Shown in pieces: positions 1 through 7,898 of a DNA stretch of 64,000 nt. This DNA comes from Chryseosolibacter sp044507775 (GTDB lineage Bacteria; Bacteroidota; Bacteroidia; Cytophagales; Cyclobacteriaceae), in assembly GCA_044507775.1 (NCBI GenBank), contig JBIQIY010000007.1:141345-205344 (forward strand), given 5' to 3'. Both the position numbers and the translations under genes were made by a program. The notes under the pieces were generated by a model. That model ran no database searches, was not told the DNA's origin, and saw nothing but the letters and a program-made list of their open reading frames with translations. The stretch's first letter is position 1; every line of letters starts with the position of its first letter.

Positions 1-980
1 ATTCACTCAAGCATACGCTGAAGACCACGGAGGAATTACTGGGGCGCCCCGTGCAGTTCGCTTCCGATTGCATCGGCGAGGAAGCCAAAACAAAAGCGTC
101 CAATCTCAAACCTGGAGAAGTGCTCGTGCTGGAAAATCTCCGCTTTTATAAGGAAGAAGAAAAAGGGGATCCCGCATTCGCCCAGAAGCTTGCCGCGTTG
201 GGTGATATCTATGTCAATGATGCATTCGGTACTGCTCATCGGGCACACGCTTCCACGACCGTCGTTGCCCGTTACATGAAAGAGAAATGCGCCGGACTGG
301 TGATGGCAGCAGAGCTCGAGAACGCGAGGAAAGTTTTGGAGACCGCTGAGTCACCTTTCACCGCTATCATGGGAGGCGCCAAGATTTCAGACAAGATACT
401 CATCATTGAACGCCTGCTCGAAAAAGTCGACAACCTGATTATCGGAGGTGGGATGGCCTACACGTTCTTCAAGGCACTGGGAGGAAGCGTGGGCAAGTCG
501 CTCGTTGAGGAAGACAAACTCGACCTGGCAAAATCGCTCATACAGAAAGCAAAGGAAAAGGGCGTGGATCTTCAGTTGCCGATCGATTCGGTCATCGCCG
601 ACAAGTTCGACGCGGAAGCAAACACCGACATCGCGAACAACAACGCCATTAAAGACGGCTGGATGGGACTTGACATTGGTCCCCAGGCGCAATCCGTATT
701 CAGCAAGATCATCTCCGACTCAAAGACCATTCTCTGGAACGGGCCGATGGGCGTGTTCGAGATGGACAAGTTTTCAGCCGGGACAAAACAAATCGCCGAA
801 GCCGTTGTTGAAGCGACTCGCAAAGGTGGATTTTCGTTGATTGGTGGTGGTGATTCAGCCGCAGCAGTCGCCCGGTTTGGATTTGACGACGATGTTAGCT
901 ACGTATCGACTGGAGGGGGTGCTTTACTCGAGTACTTTGAGGGAAAAGTACTGCCCGGTGTTCAGGCTTTGGAAGAATAA
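1..980 (+). CDS. pgk: Phosphoglycerate kinase, C-terminal ~80% (5' end outside window)
   Basis: Cytosolic glycolytic enzyme that transfers phosphate between 1,3-bisphosphoglycerate and ADP. The open frame runs in from the window edge (first complete codon at base 3), so the start lies upstream; about 326 residues are visible against a family length near 395-415. Visible family motifs are LENLRF, VNDAFGTAHRAHAS, the GGAKISDK stretch, the hinge/nucleotide region GGGMAYTF, WNGPMGVFE and the phosphate loop GGGDSAAAV near the C-terminus. The 51-980 open frame is only an internal GTG-initiated part of the same gene. No T-rich hairpin follows directly; the next such hairpin on this strand is about 300 bases downstream. 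Identity is very secure. Confidence 0.97.
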   Translation, partial: SLKHTLKTTEELLGRPVQFASDCIGEEAKTKASNLKPGEVLVLENLRFYKEEEKGDPAFAQKLAALGDIYVNDAFGTAHRAHASTTVVARYMKEKCAGLVMAAELENARKVLETAESPFTAIMGGAKISDKILIIERLLEKVDNLIIGGGMAYTFFKALGGSVGKSLVEEDKLDLAKSLIQKAKEKGVDLQLPIDSVIADKFDAEANTDIANNNAIKDGWMGLDIGPQAQSVFSKIISDSKTILWNGPMGVFEMDKFSAGTKQIAEAVVEATRKGGFSLIGGGDSAAAVARFGFDDDVSYVSTGGGALLEYFEGKVLPGVQALEE

Positions 981-1007
981 ACTGAACACGACTCGGCGTG
1001 TATGTAC

Positions 1008-1094
1008 TTACTGGATGAGCTGCATGCCCATCATCAACAAGAACATCGAGAGTCCTATCAATAAACTGATCATTTTTCGTTTCATCGTTTTCAT
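1008..1094 (-). CDS. Possible 28-residue hydrophobic peptide
   Basis: A short reading frame starts ATG-AAA-ACG-ATG-AAA-CGA and encodes a basic head (MKTMKRK) followed by a Leu/Met/Ile-rich stretch of about 18 residues ending MQLIQ. This layout resembles a single membrane helix of a small membrane peptide. It is convergent with pgk. The translation is compositionally coherent, but there is no strong ribosome site, no homologue that I recognise and no second copy in the window, so chance is quite possible. Confidence 0.2.
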   Translation of the reverse strand: MKTMKRKMISLLIGLSMFLLMMGMQLIQ

Positions 1095-1274
1095 CTTTTC
1101 GTTGGCATTCCGTTGAGCATTTGAAAGGCCGCGCAACGCCATTGGCGCTTCCTGTAAAATGATTCGACAACCCTGAATAATTTGCCGGCCTTCACTTCTT
1201 CATTAAAGAAAATGACATGCCAGAAATTTTCCTGGCTAAAAAAATTCTCAGAGCGAGATGATAGTCAAGCGATT

Positions 1275-1297
1275 AGCCGCTTCAAAGCGGCTTTTTT
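1275..1297 (+). terminator. Rho-independent terminator-like hairpin
   Basis: AGCCGCTT and AAGCGGCT form a perfect inverted repeat (effectively a 7-bp stem with a TCAA loop) followed by six T. It lies about 295 bases after the pgk stop, so it may end the pgk transcript or an unrecognised short transcript in the gap. Confidence 0.6.
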
Positions 1298-1519
1298 AAG
1301 CCCTCCGAGGGAAGTTTTTCTACACATTTCGGAACATAGTATACAACGCGAGAGGCGGTCCGGAAGCCGCTTGAAATCACGCCAGACTGCAAATCCCCCT
1401 GAATGCGGTTCAAAGGCCGAAAAATACTTTTTATCGACGGCTAAGACGTATCAAATAAAAGTGGCACGTCCTTTCGATCCACGCATAAGGGAATTATGTC
1501 AAACTAAACTAAAGACAAA

Positions 1520-2194
1520 ATGAAAAAATTAAGAAATCTGGGTTTGCTGATCTGTGCAGTTGCGATTTCGACAATAACTTTCACTGAAGCCCAGGCCCAA
1601 TACGCACGGGCCGGTATCAAAGGAGGATTGAATCTTAGCAATCTATACGTAGACAATGCAAACGACGACGATGCCCGCGTGGGATGGCACGCAGGATTTT
1701 ATGGCCAGCTATTCGCAAGCGAAGGTTTTGCGATCCAGCCGGAGGTTAACTTCTCGACAAAAGGTACCGGGGTTACCAGAGTTGATGCGACAAGTGTAAA
1801 GTACGAGTCAAAATTCAATCTGAGTTACATCGACATACCGGTGCTTGCAGTTTTCAAGCTGGGAGAATTTGCAGAGATTCATGCGGGCGCGTACTGGGCA
1901 TATCTGCTCGGCGCTGAGATCAAGAACAACGATCGCAACCCGGACAATGAATTCACAACGATCGACCGGGACAACTTCGACGATTGGGATTACGGATTGG
2001 TCGGAGGAATCGGATTCAACCTGGGTAAGGGAGCGCAGCTCGGAGTCCGCTACAATTATGGACTGAACGAGATCGCTGAATCCCGCGGGGCCAAGGCACT
2101 GTTTGGCAACTCGAAGAACCAGGTTGCCCAGTTGTACCTGGCGTTTAATTTCAACTCAGGCGATGGTGATCGCAATACCGACTACGATTATTAA
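1520..2194 (+). CDS. PorT-family outer-membrane beta-barrel protein
   Basis: 224 residues. An N-terminal signal peptide (MKKLRNLGLLICAVAIS... cleaved after an AQA-type site near residue 26) is followed by alternating aromatic/hydrophobic strands such as AGIKGGLNLSNLY, GWHAGFYGQLF, YIDIPVLAVFKLG and LGVRYNYGLNEIA, typical of the small 'outer membrane protein beta-barrel' (porin/PorT-like) family of Bacteroidota. The C-terminal strand QLYLAFNFN is followed by a short acidic tail. It probably sits in the outer membrane; no specific ligand or transport role can be read. It stands alone, ends at a strong bidirectional terminator and has an A-rich leader before the ATG. Confidence 0.88.
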   Translation: MKKLRNLGLLICAVAISTITFTEAQAQYARAGIKGGLNLSNLYVDNANDDDARVGWHAGFYGQLFASEGFAIQPEVNFSTKGTGVTRVDATSVKYESKFNLSYIDIPVLAVFKLGEFAEIHAGAYWAYLLGAEIKNNDRNPDNEFTTIDRDNFDDWDYGLVGGIGFNLGKGAQLGVRYNYGLNEIAESRGAKALFGNSKNQVAQLYLAFNFNSGDGDRNTDYDY

Positions 2195-2214
2195 CAGTAG
2201 TCGCATGAAATAAA

Positions 2215-2244
2215 AAAACCTGGTCTAATAAGCCAGGTTTTTTT
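2215..2244. terminator. Bidirectional intrinsic terminator
   Basis: AAAACCTGG (2215-2223) pairs with CCAGGTTTT (2233-2241) around a 9-base loop, with an A-run before and a T-run after. It can stop transcription from both the barrel gene (+) and the small membrane-protein gene on the other strand, whose stop codon lies inside it. Confidence 0.85.
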
Positions 2245-2422
2245 GCTTTCTCATGGTACGCGCCGCGTACCGATGAACACGATGCTTCACATGCAGAGCC
2301 TCATCACTCTCCTCCACTTCAATCTTCGGAAAAAGCAGGCGTATCAAAAGATAACAAACGGATACAAAGAGCACATAAGCTGCTACAACTGACAATACAA
2401 TCAACAATATGTCCATAACCAT
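2225..2422 (-). CDS. Small single-helix membrane protein, unknown function
   Basis: About 65 residues if begun at the ATG at 2422 (or 63 from the ATG at 2416); the longer frame to 2524 has a non-hydrophobic, unlikely N-terminal extension. The N-terminus is one long membrane helix (DILLIVLSVVAAYVLF followed by VSVCYLLIRLLF), then an acidic segment (KIEVEESDEA) and a basic His/Arg/Lys-rich tail, giving a predicted membrane anchor with a charged cytoplasmic tail. The stop codon lies within the shared terminator. No family recognised. Divergent neighbour is another tiny membrane-protein gene (2624-2776), separated by ~200 bases that must contain both promoters. Confidence 0.5.
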   Translation of the reverse strand: MVMDILLIVLSVVAAYVLFVSVCYLLIRLLFPKIEVEESDEALHVKHRVHRYAARTMRKQKNLAY

Positions 2423-2623
2423 CACATTTAGCCATTTAATTAGAAAAATAGTGCCACTTTGCTGGTTAAACGAAAAGCGGCATTTCCAGGTTCCTCTGTC
2501 CACAGACTCAGCAACAAATTCCACATTTAGCAGCCGTAATTATGCCTTTTTAAGCGACCTCAAACGGTTGCTCAGTTTTACCGGTTTGGCATTGCTTTTT
2601 CCTTTCTTCCATAAACTATCAAC

Positions 2624-2776
2624 ATGAACGATCTACTTTACATCATTGCTGTTATTCTTATCATCGGGTGGCTTCTGGGCGCCTTTGTATTCAGCGTAGG
2701 TAACATCATCCACGTCCTCCTCGTCATTGCTATTGTGGCAATTCTTTTGCGCTTGATTCGCGGCAGGAGGGTTTAA
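2624..2776 (+). CDS. lmo0937-family small membrane protein (DUF5670-like)
   Basis: A 50-residue protein, too short for most ORF callers. It begins MNDLLYIIAVILIIGW and has two hydrophobic helices around a central G(A)FVFSVGNIIH turn, ending in a basic LRLIRGRRV tail. The pattern 'W-L-L-G-F-V-F...G..IH.LLVIA.V..LLRL..GRR' matches the widespread lmo0937/DUF5670 small membrane proteins, which are often stress-induced in Bacteroidota; the function is unknown. A near-perfect inverted repeat (2795-2804 with 2806-2815) follows the stop but lacks a T-run. Confidence 0.75.
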   Translation: MNDLLYIIAVILIIGWLLGAFVFSVGNIIHVLLVIAIVAILLRLIRGRRV

Positions 2777-2891
2777 CAGCCTCGAATTAATTCTCCGGGA
2801 AAACTGTTTTCCTGGCTGAGACTATCGTTACGGCGCTGTTTTCCTGTATCGATTGGTAGCTTTTTTTCGTTGTAGCTGAATACAGGGCCCC

Positions 2892-5402
2892 ATGGGATAC
2901 ATCAAGCACAGTCTGAATCCGCGATCCGTTATTCGCAAGATACTGGCTGCTTTCCTATTGGCCTTTGTGGCAGTTGTTCTCGCGCAGAGCATCAGCCGAT
3001 TTTCATTTCGGGAGTTGCTGGGAACTGTAGAAGAATTATCAGAACCGAATGAAAAACTCGGCCTGCTCAACAACGTCTTCCATGAGATCACCACACTCGA
3101 TCAGACGCAGCGCGCAGAAGCGATCACAAATCCCAGGAAACCTTATAACTCGTTCCTCAATCAATCCGCTAACCTGAACGAACTGATTGACTCGCTAACG
3201 CGGATGCCCTGGGATACAAGCCAGGTGAGCCGCTTGGTGAAAATGAAGGATGTACTAAACGAGCGCAACAAACTTTTCTTTTCCTACCTCAAAGTAAAAG
3301 CCGAAATGCTGGATAATCGCAAGTTCTCCATTCAACTGGATACACTTGCCTCGATCCTGACCAACGATCAGATGGCGATCGACAGCAGCCTTATCACGAC
3401 TCAGAAAAAGATAATCACCACTTATCTTCCGGACACGAACCGGATGAAAAAGAAAGAACACCGCTCCTTCTTCCGGCAGCTGTTCAGCAATAAGAAAAAC
3501 CAGGATCCCCTTGATACGCCCACCATCAAGGTTGAAGAGCATTACAGCTTCGACATCGATACGCTTGCGGTCGCCCGGCAAAACGATGCCCTGCTTGAAG
3601 TGGAAAAGATAATGCGTGAACTCGAAAGCGAACAACGCAGTCAGCAAAAAAGACTTGAGCGACAGGAGCTCGAATTGATACACGCAAACAGTATGTTCAT
3701 TAACCAGTTACTCAACATTCTCCACGATGTTGAGAACGAAGAGCTATTGCGCATGCGACAAACGAACAACCATGCGGTGTCGGTGATGAATCAAAGTATT
3801 TCGCGGACCAACCTCCTTCTGCTTTCTTTTCTGCTGGCCGCGGCGTTCTTCGTCTACCTGATCTATATCGATGTAACGCGAAGCAATTATTACAAAGCGC
3901 AGCTTGAAAAGGCGAAAGACCGCGCCGAGGAACTCGGACAGATCAAGCAGCGGTTTCTCGCCAACATGAGCCATGAGATCAGGACTCCGCTGCAGTCCAT
4001 CATTGGGTTCGCGGAACAACTCAAGCTAAATGGAAAAGACCAGGCGGAAGCCGCGGCGGCTATCCACAGTTCTTCCGAGCATCTCCTCCACATTGTAAAC
4101 GAAGTACTGGACTACAGCCGGATATCCTCCGGAAATTTTACGCTTGAACGCGAACAGTTCCAACTCATTCCGCTGATCCGGGAGGTGGACTCCGCTATGC
4201 GCATGCAGGCGGAAAGGAAAGGATTAAGTTTCCTCCTTGACCTGGAAAAAACGTCCGACCTTACCTTATTGGGCGATTCATTCAGGCTGCGCCAGGTTTT
4301 ATACAACCTGCTCGGCAATGCCGTCAAATTTACGACCAGTGGCTTTGTAAAGCTAGCTGTCCATACAACGGAACGGGAAGATAAAGTTCGCTGCTCATTC
4401 GAAATTACCGACTCCGGCATCGGCATCCTCCCCGAAGATCTGGAAAAGATTTTTAACCATTTCGAGCAGGCGAATCCCAACATCGCCAAACACTACGGTG
4501 GCACCGGCCTGGGGTTGACCATTGTAAAATCACTTGTCGATGCACAGGGTGGAACACTCGATGTCTCCAGTAAGCCCGGCGTGGGGTCGACATTTCAGGT
4601 TACCCTAGACTTCGAAAAATCCTCCGCACCAACTCCGCACCCGGCGACCGCCGACGTCAGACTAGTGGAAGCGCGGTTTGATGGGAAGGTCATGGTAGTC
4701 GATGACGATCCACTCATCCTTCGTCTTTGCTCCCTGATCCTGGATCAGAACGGCATCGAACATGTCACCTGGCAGGATCCGCAAAAGAGTCTGACCACAG
4801 AGGTAGATCGAAATATCACGCACATTTTCCTGGACATTCGAATGCCGTCCATGAACGGTGTTGATCTTTGTCATGCCCTGCGCGAAAAATATCGCAGTCG
4901 GGTAAAATTCATCGCCCTGACGGCCCACGTCTTGAAGGAAGAACGCGAGAGTATCCTGCAGGAGGGATTCGATGCTATTCTTTCCAAACCGTTCCGGGAA
5001 GCCGAACTAATGGAGCTGCTGAAAACGTCGCCGCGAAAAGCAAAAATACCGTCTTCAACACCTGACTTGTCAGTGCTCAGGCAGATGACCTTGAACGACG
5101 AAAGCCTGTTCCAGTCAGTCTTGTCTCAGTTTGTCGAAGAAACCACCGAGGATATCCAGACGCTTCGGGACGTATTAGTGTCAGGTGACACACCGCGCGT
5201 TCGCGACGTGGTTCACCGGCTGGCGGGCAGATTGTCACAAATCGGGATTACCAATCTCGGTGGACGATTCAGTGAGATCGAATCTATGATTGTAGAAGGC
5301 AGGGATGCTGCGGAACTCCGTGACGAAATCCAGGACCTGGCGAGTCGGCTCGAGGAGCTAATCACGAACCTTCGGTTGACGACGATGGAGCACCTCAATT
5401 GA
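2892..5402 (+). CDS. Hybrid sensor histidine kinase with receiver and Hpt domains
   Basis: 836-residue inner-membrane tripartite phosphorelay kinase. Domains in order: first membrane helix (~16-36), a large mostly helical extracytoplasmic sensor region (~37-305, with coiled-coil EREQRS-like segments), second helix (~308-326), a HisKA domain with phospho-acceptor His361 (NMSHEIRTPL), a GHKL ATPase (N-box LLGNAVKF near 476, G1 DSGIGI, G2 GGTGLGLTI), a receiver domain with Asp648 (IFLDIRMP) and Lys699, and a C-terminal Hpt domain with His775 (VVHRLAGRL). ArcB/BarA are the architectural precedents. The N-terminal sensor has no named ligand-binding motif that I recognise. It ends 9 bases from the convergent NtrC-type regulator at 5412-6749, a likely but unproven partner. 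Confidence 0.93.
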   Translation: MGYIKHSLNPRSVIRKILAAFLLAFVAVVLAQSISRFSFRELLGTVEELSEPNEKLGLLNNVFHEITTLDQTQRAEAITNPRKPYNSFLNQSANLNELIDSLTRMPWDTSQVSRLVKMKDVLNERNKLFFSYLKVKAEMLDNRKFSIQLDTLASILTNDQMAIDSSLITTQKKIITTYLPDTNRMKKKEHRSFFRQLFSNKKNQDPLDTPTIKVEEHYSFDIDTLAVARQNDALLEVEKIMRELESEQRSQQKRLERQELELIHANSMFINQLLNILHDVENEELLRMRQTNNHAVSVMNQSISRTNLLLLSFLLAAAFFVYLIYIDVTRSNYYKAQLEKAKDRAEELGQIKQRFLANMSHEIRTPLQSIIGFAEQLKLNGKDQAEAAAAIHSSSEHLLHIVNEVLDYSRISSGNFTLEREQFQLIPLIREVDSAMRMQAERKGLSFLLDLEKTSDLTLLGDSFRLRQVLYNLLGNAVKFTTSGFVKLAVHTTEREDKVRCSFEITDSGIGILPEDLEKIFNHFEQANPNIAKHYGGTGLGLTIVKSLVDAQGGTLDVSSKPGVGSTFQVTLDFEKSSAPTPHPATADVRLVEARFDGKVMVVDDDPLILRLCSLILDQNGIEHVTWQDPQKSLTTEVDRNITHIFLDIRMPSMNGVDLCHALREKYRSRVKFIALTAHVLKEERESILQEGFDAILSKPFREAELMELLKTSPRKAKIPSSTPDLSVLRQMTLNDESLFQSVLSQFVEETTEDIQTLRDVLVSGDTPRVRDVVHRLAGRLSQIGITNLGGRFSEIESMIVEGRDAAELRDEIQDLASRLEELITNLRLTTMEHLN

Positions 5403-5411
5403 GAGAGCCAC

Positions 5412-6749
5412 TCATTCAATTCCGTACTTGTCCATTTTGAGATACAACGTCTTGCGATCGATGTTCAGAATGCGCGCAGCTTTTGATTTGTTATAACGCA
5501 CTTCCTGGAGTGTCTTGAGGATCATCTCGCGTTCCTGAACTTCCTGCAGCGCTTTCAGGTCATAAACTCCGGTGGTCTTCTCCCGTGTTTCCATCGCCCG
5601 GATGTTCTCCATCATTTCGACAGGCAAAGACTGAACCGAGACTTTGTCATCACGGGTGAGTAGTACCGCGCGTTTAACAACATTCCTCATCTCGCGCAAA
5701 TTGCCGGGCCAGTCGTAATTTTCAAAAAGCTTGAGCACCTCTGCATCAAAGCCCTTCACATTGCGATTCAGCTCGCGATTCGCTTCCTCGCGGAAAAAAT
5801 CCAGGAACTCATCAATATCCTTTCCACGGTCGCGCAGGGCAGGAACCTTCAGTTTGAATTCATTCACGCGGTGATATAGGTCCTCCCGGAATTCTCCTTT
5901 CCGAACGCTCTCGGAAAGGTCTTCATTTGTGGCCGTCAGGATGCGCACATCAACACGCACTTCCTTGTTGCTGCCAATCGGTTGCACCACGCGCTCCTGA
6001 ATGGCCCGCAACAATTTCACCTGGACGTCATATGATAAGTTACCGACTTCGTCCAGGAAGATAGTTCCTTTATGCGCGGCCTCGAACTGACCGATCTTGT
6101 CCGTGAGCGCACCCGTAAAGCTTCCTTTCACATGGCCGAACAATTCGCTTCCCGCCAACTCTTTCGAAAGGGCGCCGCAGTCGACCGCCACAAATGGTCC
6201 CTTCGCCCGCGGACTAAGGCGATGAATGGTTCTCGCGACATTTTCTTTCCCCGTCCCACTCTCGCCTTCGATCAGCACCGACATGTTGGTCGGAGCGACA
6301 AGCTTGATCATCTCATGCAGCTCGCGGGCCAGTGGACTACTCCCCCATACAATCCCCTGCGTCGCTGTGTCAACCGGAGCGGATACCTTCTCCTTCTTCA
6401 ATGCCTGTTGCAGGATCATGAGCAGCTCGTCGGGATTGACAGGTTTGGTAATGTATTCATACGCTCCCGACTTGATCGCCTTTACAGCGGTGCGGATATC
6501 CGAAAAACTCGTCATGATCACTACGGGTACCGTTGTGTTGACCTTTCTGATCTCGAGGAGAATATCCATCCCGGTAGTATCGGGTAGGCGGTAGTCCAGC
6601 AAGATGAAATCAAATGATCTGGCTTCAAATGCCTTCAGCCCGTCCTTGCCCTTGTGGGATGTTGTAACGCGGTAACCTTTCTTGGTGAGAAAACCCTCCA
6701 GTATCCTGGAAAATGTCAAATCATCTTCAATCAATAAAATAGACGCCAT
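5412..6749 (-). CDS. Sigma-54-dependent NtrC-family response regulator
   Basis: 445 residues, three domains: receiver with acidic pocket (IEDD) and phospho-acceptor Asp52 (LLDYRLPD), AAA+ sigma-54 activator domain (Walker A GESGTGKE, sigma-54 contact loop GSFTGA instead of the usual GAFTGA, Walker B-like TIFLDEVG) and a Fis-type helix-turn-helix (NKSKAARILNIDRKTLYLK) at the C-terminus. It should activate RpoN-dependent promoters when phosphorylated. It faces the hybrid kinase gene tail to tail; that kinase already contains its own receiver and an Hpt, so phosphate transfer from its Hpt to this regulator is an attractive inference. The Ala-to-Ser change in the contact loop occurs in some functional members. 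Confidence 0.93.
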   Translation of the reverse strand: MASILLIEDDLTFSRILEGFLTKKGYRVTTSHKGKDGLKAFEARSFDFILLDYRLPDTTGMDILLEIRKVNTTVPVVIMTSFSDIRTAVKAIKSGAYEYITKPVNPDELLMILQQALKKEKVSAPVDTATQGIVWGSSPLARELHEMIKLVAPTNMSVLIEGESGTGKENVARTIHRLSPRAKGPFVAVDCGALSKELAGSELFGHVKGSFTGALTDKIGQFEAAHKGTIFLDEVGNLSYDVQVKLLRAIQERVVQPIGSNKEVRVDVRILTATNEDLSESVRKGEFREDLYHRVNEFKLKVPALRDRGKDIDEFLDFFREEANRELNRNVKGFDAEVLKLFENYDWPGNLREMRNVVKRAVLLTRDDKVSVQSLPVEMMENIRAMETREKTTGVYDLKALQEVQEREMILKTLQEVRYNKSKAARILNIDRKTLYLKMDKYGIE

Positions 6750-6762
6750 ATCGGCCTGAAAA

Positions 6763-6796
6763 TAAAAAGAAAAGCTGAAATTCCTTCCAGCTTTTC
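6763..6796 (-). terminator. Intrinsic terminator on the minus strand
   Basis: Read on the minus strand, GAAAAGCTG and CAGCTTTTC form a perfect 9-bp stem with a ~10-base loop, followed by a T-rich run. It lies between the end of the 6864-7646 gene and the start of the response regulator, so it should end the former's transcript. Confidence 0.7.
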
Positions 6797-6863
6797 GATT
6801 AGTCAGGTTTTAACGAAAAACCTTTTCTGCTATATGGCGGTGTGTGTCAAAGACACTGTGAAC

Positions 6864-7646
6864 TTATTCCGGCCTGTTGGTCCTGGATTGATCCGTCTGT
6901 GTTTCTGTTCCGGATGGTTGTCCGGAAGGAGTTGCCGGTTGATCAGTTTGCCACTGACGATCCGACTGTGACGACTGGTCGGGTTGTGTCGAGTGGTCTG
7001 GTAAAGTTGAGTGATCCGGCAAAGTAGACTGATCCGGGTCTGAGGACGGCTGATCAAACTGGCTTTGATCCGGCTGGTCGATCGGTTGCTGCTGATCGGG
7101 AGCGTTCGGGTCGGTCGGCCTTGCCTGATCAGAAGGGGTTGTGTTGTCCATCTGATCATTGCGGTTCATCGGATCGGCCTGTTGATTGTATTGGCTATTC
7201 TGCATGTTTTCATCGCCTCCCATGCCTTCGATCTTCTGACCGTTGCTGTCAAAATACACCTCTTTGGTTTCAGCACCGTTCTTCAATTCCACGATAAAGA
7301 CTTCTTCATCTTCAGCACCGGTAGCATTGATGCTACCTTCGCGGCTGGGATCTGTGCTGGTTGTATCAGCACCGAGTGACTGATCCGTGCTGGCATGCGA
7401 CTTAAAGGCGCCGCTTACGAGCCATCCACGATATTCCTCTCCTTCCAGGGATCTTTTTACTTCATCCGGCAATTCTGTCGACTGGATTCTTTCGCGATCC
7501 TGATCTTGCTGTCCAAGAGCATCCTGGGGATACTGTGACTGCGTTTCTGTTCTATATTGGTTCGATGTTGTGTCCTGCGTGTCTTGCGCGCTCACCACAA
7601 CGATCCCCCCAAACAAGAAGCAAAGGGCAAACATTACTTTTTTCAT
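6864..7646 (-). CDS. Exported protein with PepSY-like domain and Asp/Gln/Pro/Ser-rich tail
   Basis: 260 residues. Signal peptide MKKVMFALCFLFGGIVVVSAQ; then a spacer rich in Gln/Asp/Thr, a compact region (~55-140) containing LPDEVKRSLEGEEYRGWLVSG and, separately, EVFIVELKNGAETKEVYFD followed by NGQKIEG. That pairing of 'LP..VK..L' with 'Y.VEL.NG...EV.FD..G' is typical of PepSY-like (BLIP-like) periplasmic domains. The last ~110 residues are low complexity, with tandem DQS/PDHST/PDQS units. Such tails are usually disordered. Role unknown; periplasmic or surface location is likely. A dedicated terminator follows. Confidence 0.75.
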   Translation of the reverse strand: MKKVMFALCFLFGGIVVVSAQDTQDTTSNQYRTETQSQYPQDALGQQDQDRERIQSTELPDEVKRSLEGEEYRGWLVSGAFKSHASTDQSLGADTTSTDPSREGSINATGAEDEEVFIVELKNGAETKEVYFDSNGQKIEGMGGDENMQNSQYNQQADPMNRNDQMDNTTPSDQARPTDPNAPDQQQPIDQPDQSQFDQPSSDPDQSTLPDHSTLPDHSTQPDQSSQSDRQWQTDQPATPSGQPSGTETQTDQSRTNRPE

Positions 7647-7832
7647 CTTATTCGATAGTTTAGTTGAACATTCTGTTGCCCGCCTCTAGAGGAATTATAT
7701 GCCATGGCGAAGGGCAAGAGATATTTTGTTGTAAACCAAACTATTACTTGCAACCAGCGGTACTGGTATGGACGAAACTGTTGAATGATTCTACATTGGT
7801 GGGAAATCACATACCCGTCATAGGGTAGTGCC

Positions 7833-7869
7833 TGTCCTGAGCGGGCGCGCGAATGCGCCGCTCAGGACA
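7833..7869. repeat. REP-like palindrome downstream of ahcY
   Basis: TGTCCTGAGCGG (7833-7844) and CCGCTCAGGACA (7858-7869) form a perfect 12-bp inverted repeat; the interior GC-rich bases extend the stem with a one-base bulge. No T-run follows on either strand. The TCCTGAGC core recurs before comEC (15674-15730) and in the tandem repeat after pcm (63785-63955), so this is one member of a dispersed family. Confidence 0.7.
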
Positions 7870-7898
7870 AGCCCTTGAAGGAGCAAAGGAAGAAAATC

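Larger units (their letters stand above)
981..1519. other. 539-base gap between pgk and the barrel gene
   Basis: No conventional gene is convincing here. The gap holds a possible 28-residue reverse-strand reading frame (1008-1094) and a terminator-like hairpin (1275-1297). The forward frame 1182-1523 has a basic, Ser/Arg-rich translation without domain character and is probably chance. The last ~90 bases before 1520 must contain the barrel gene's promoter, but no good TTTG/TAnnTTTG pair is seen. Confidence 0.5.

Noticed and set aside
1182..1523. 113-residue forward frame before the barrel gene
   Set aside because: It runs through a terminator hairpin, overlaps the barrel gene start, and its Ser/Arg/Lys-rich translation shows no domain or signal.
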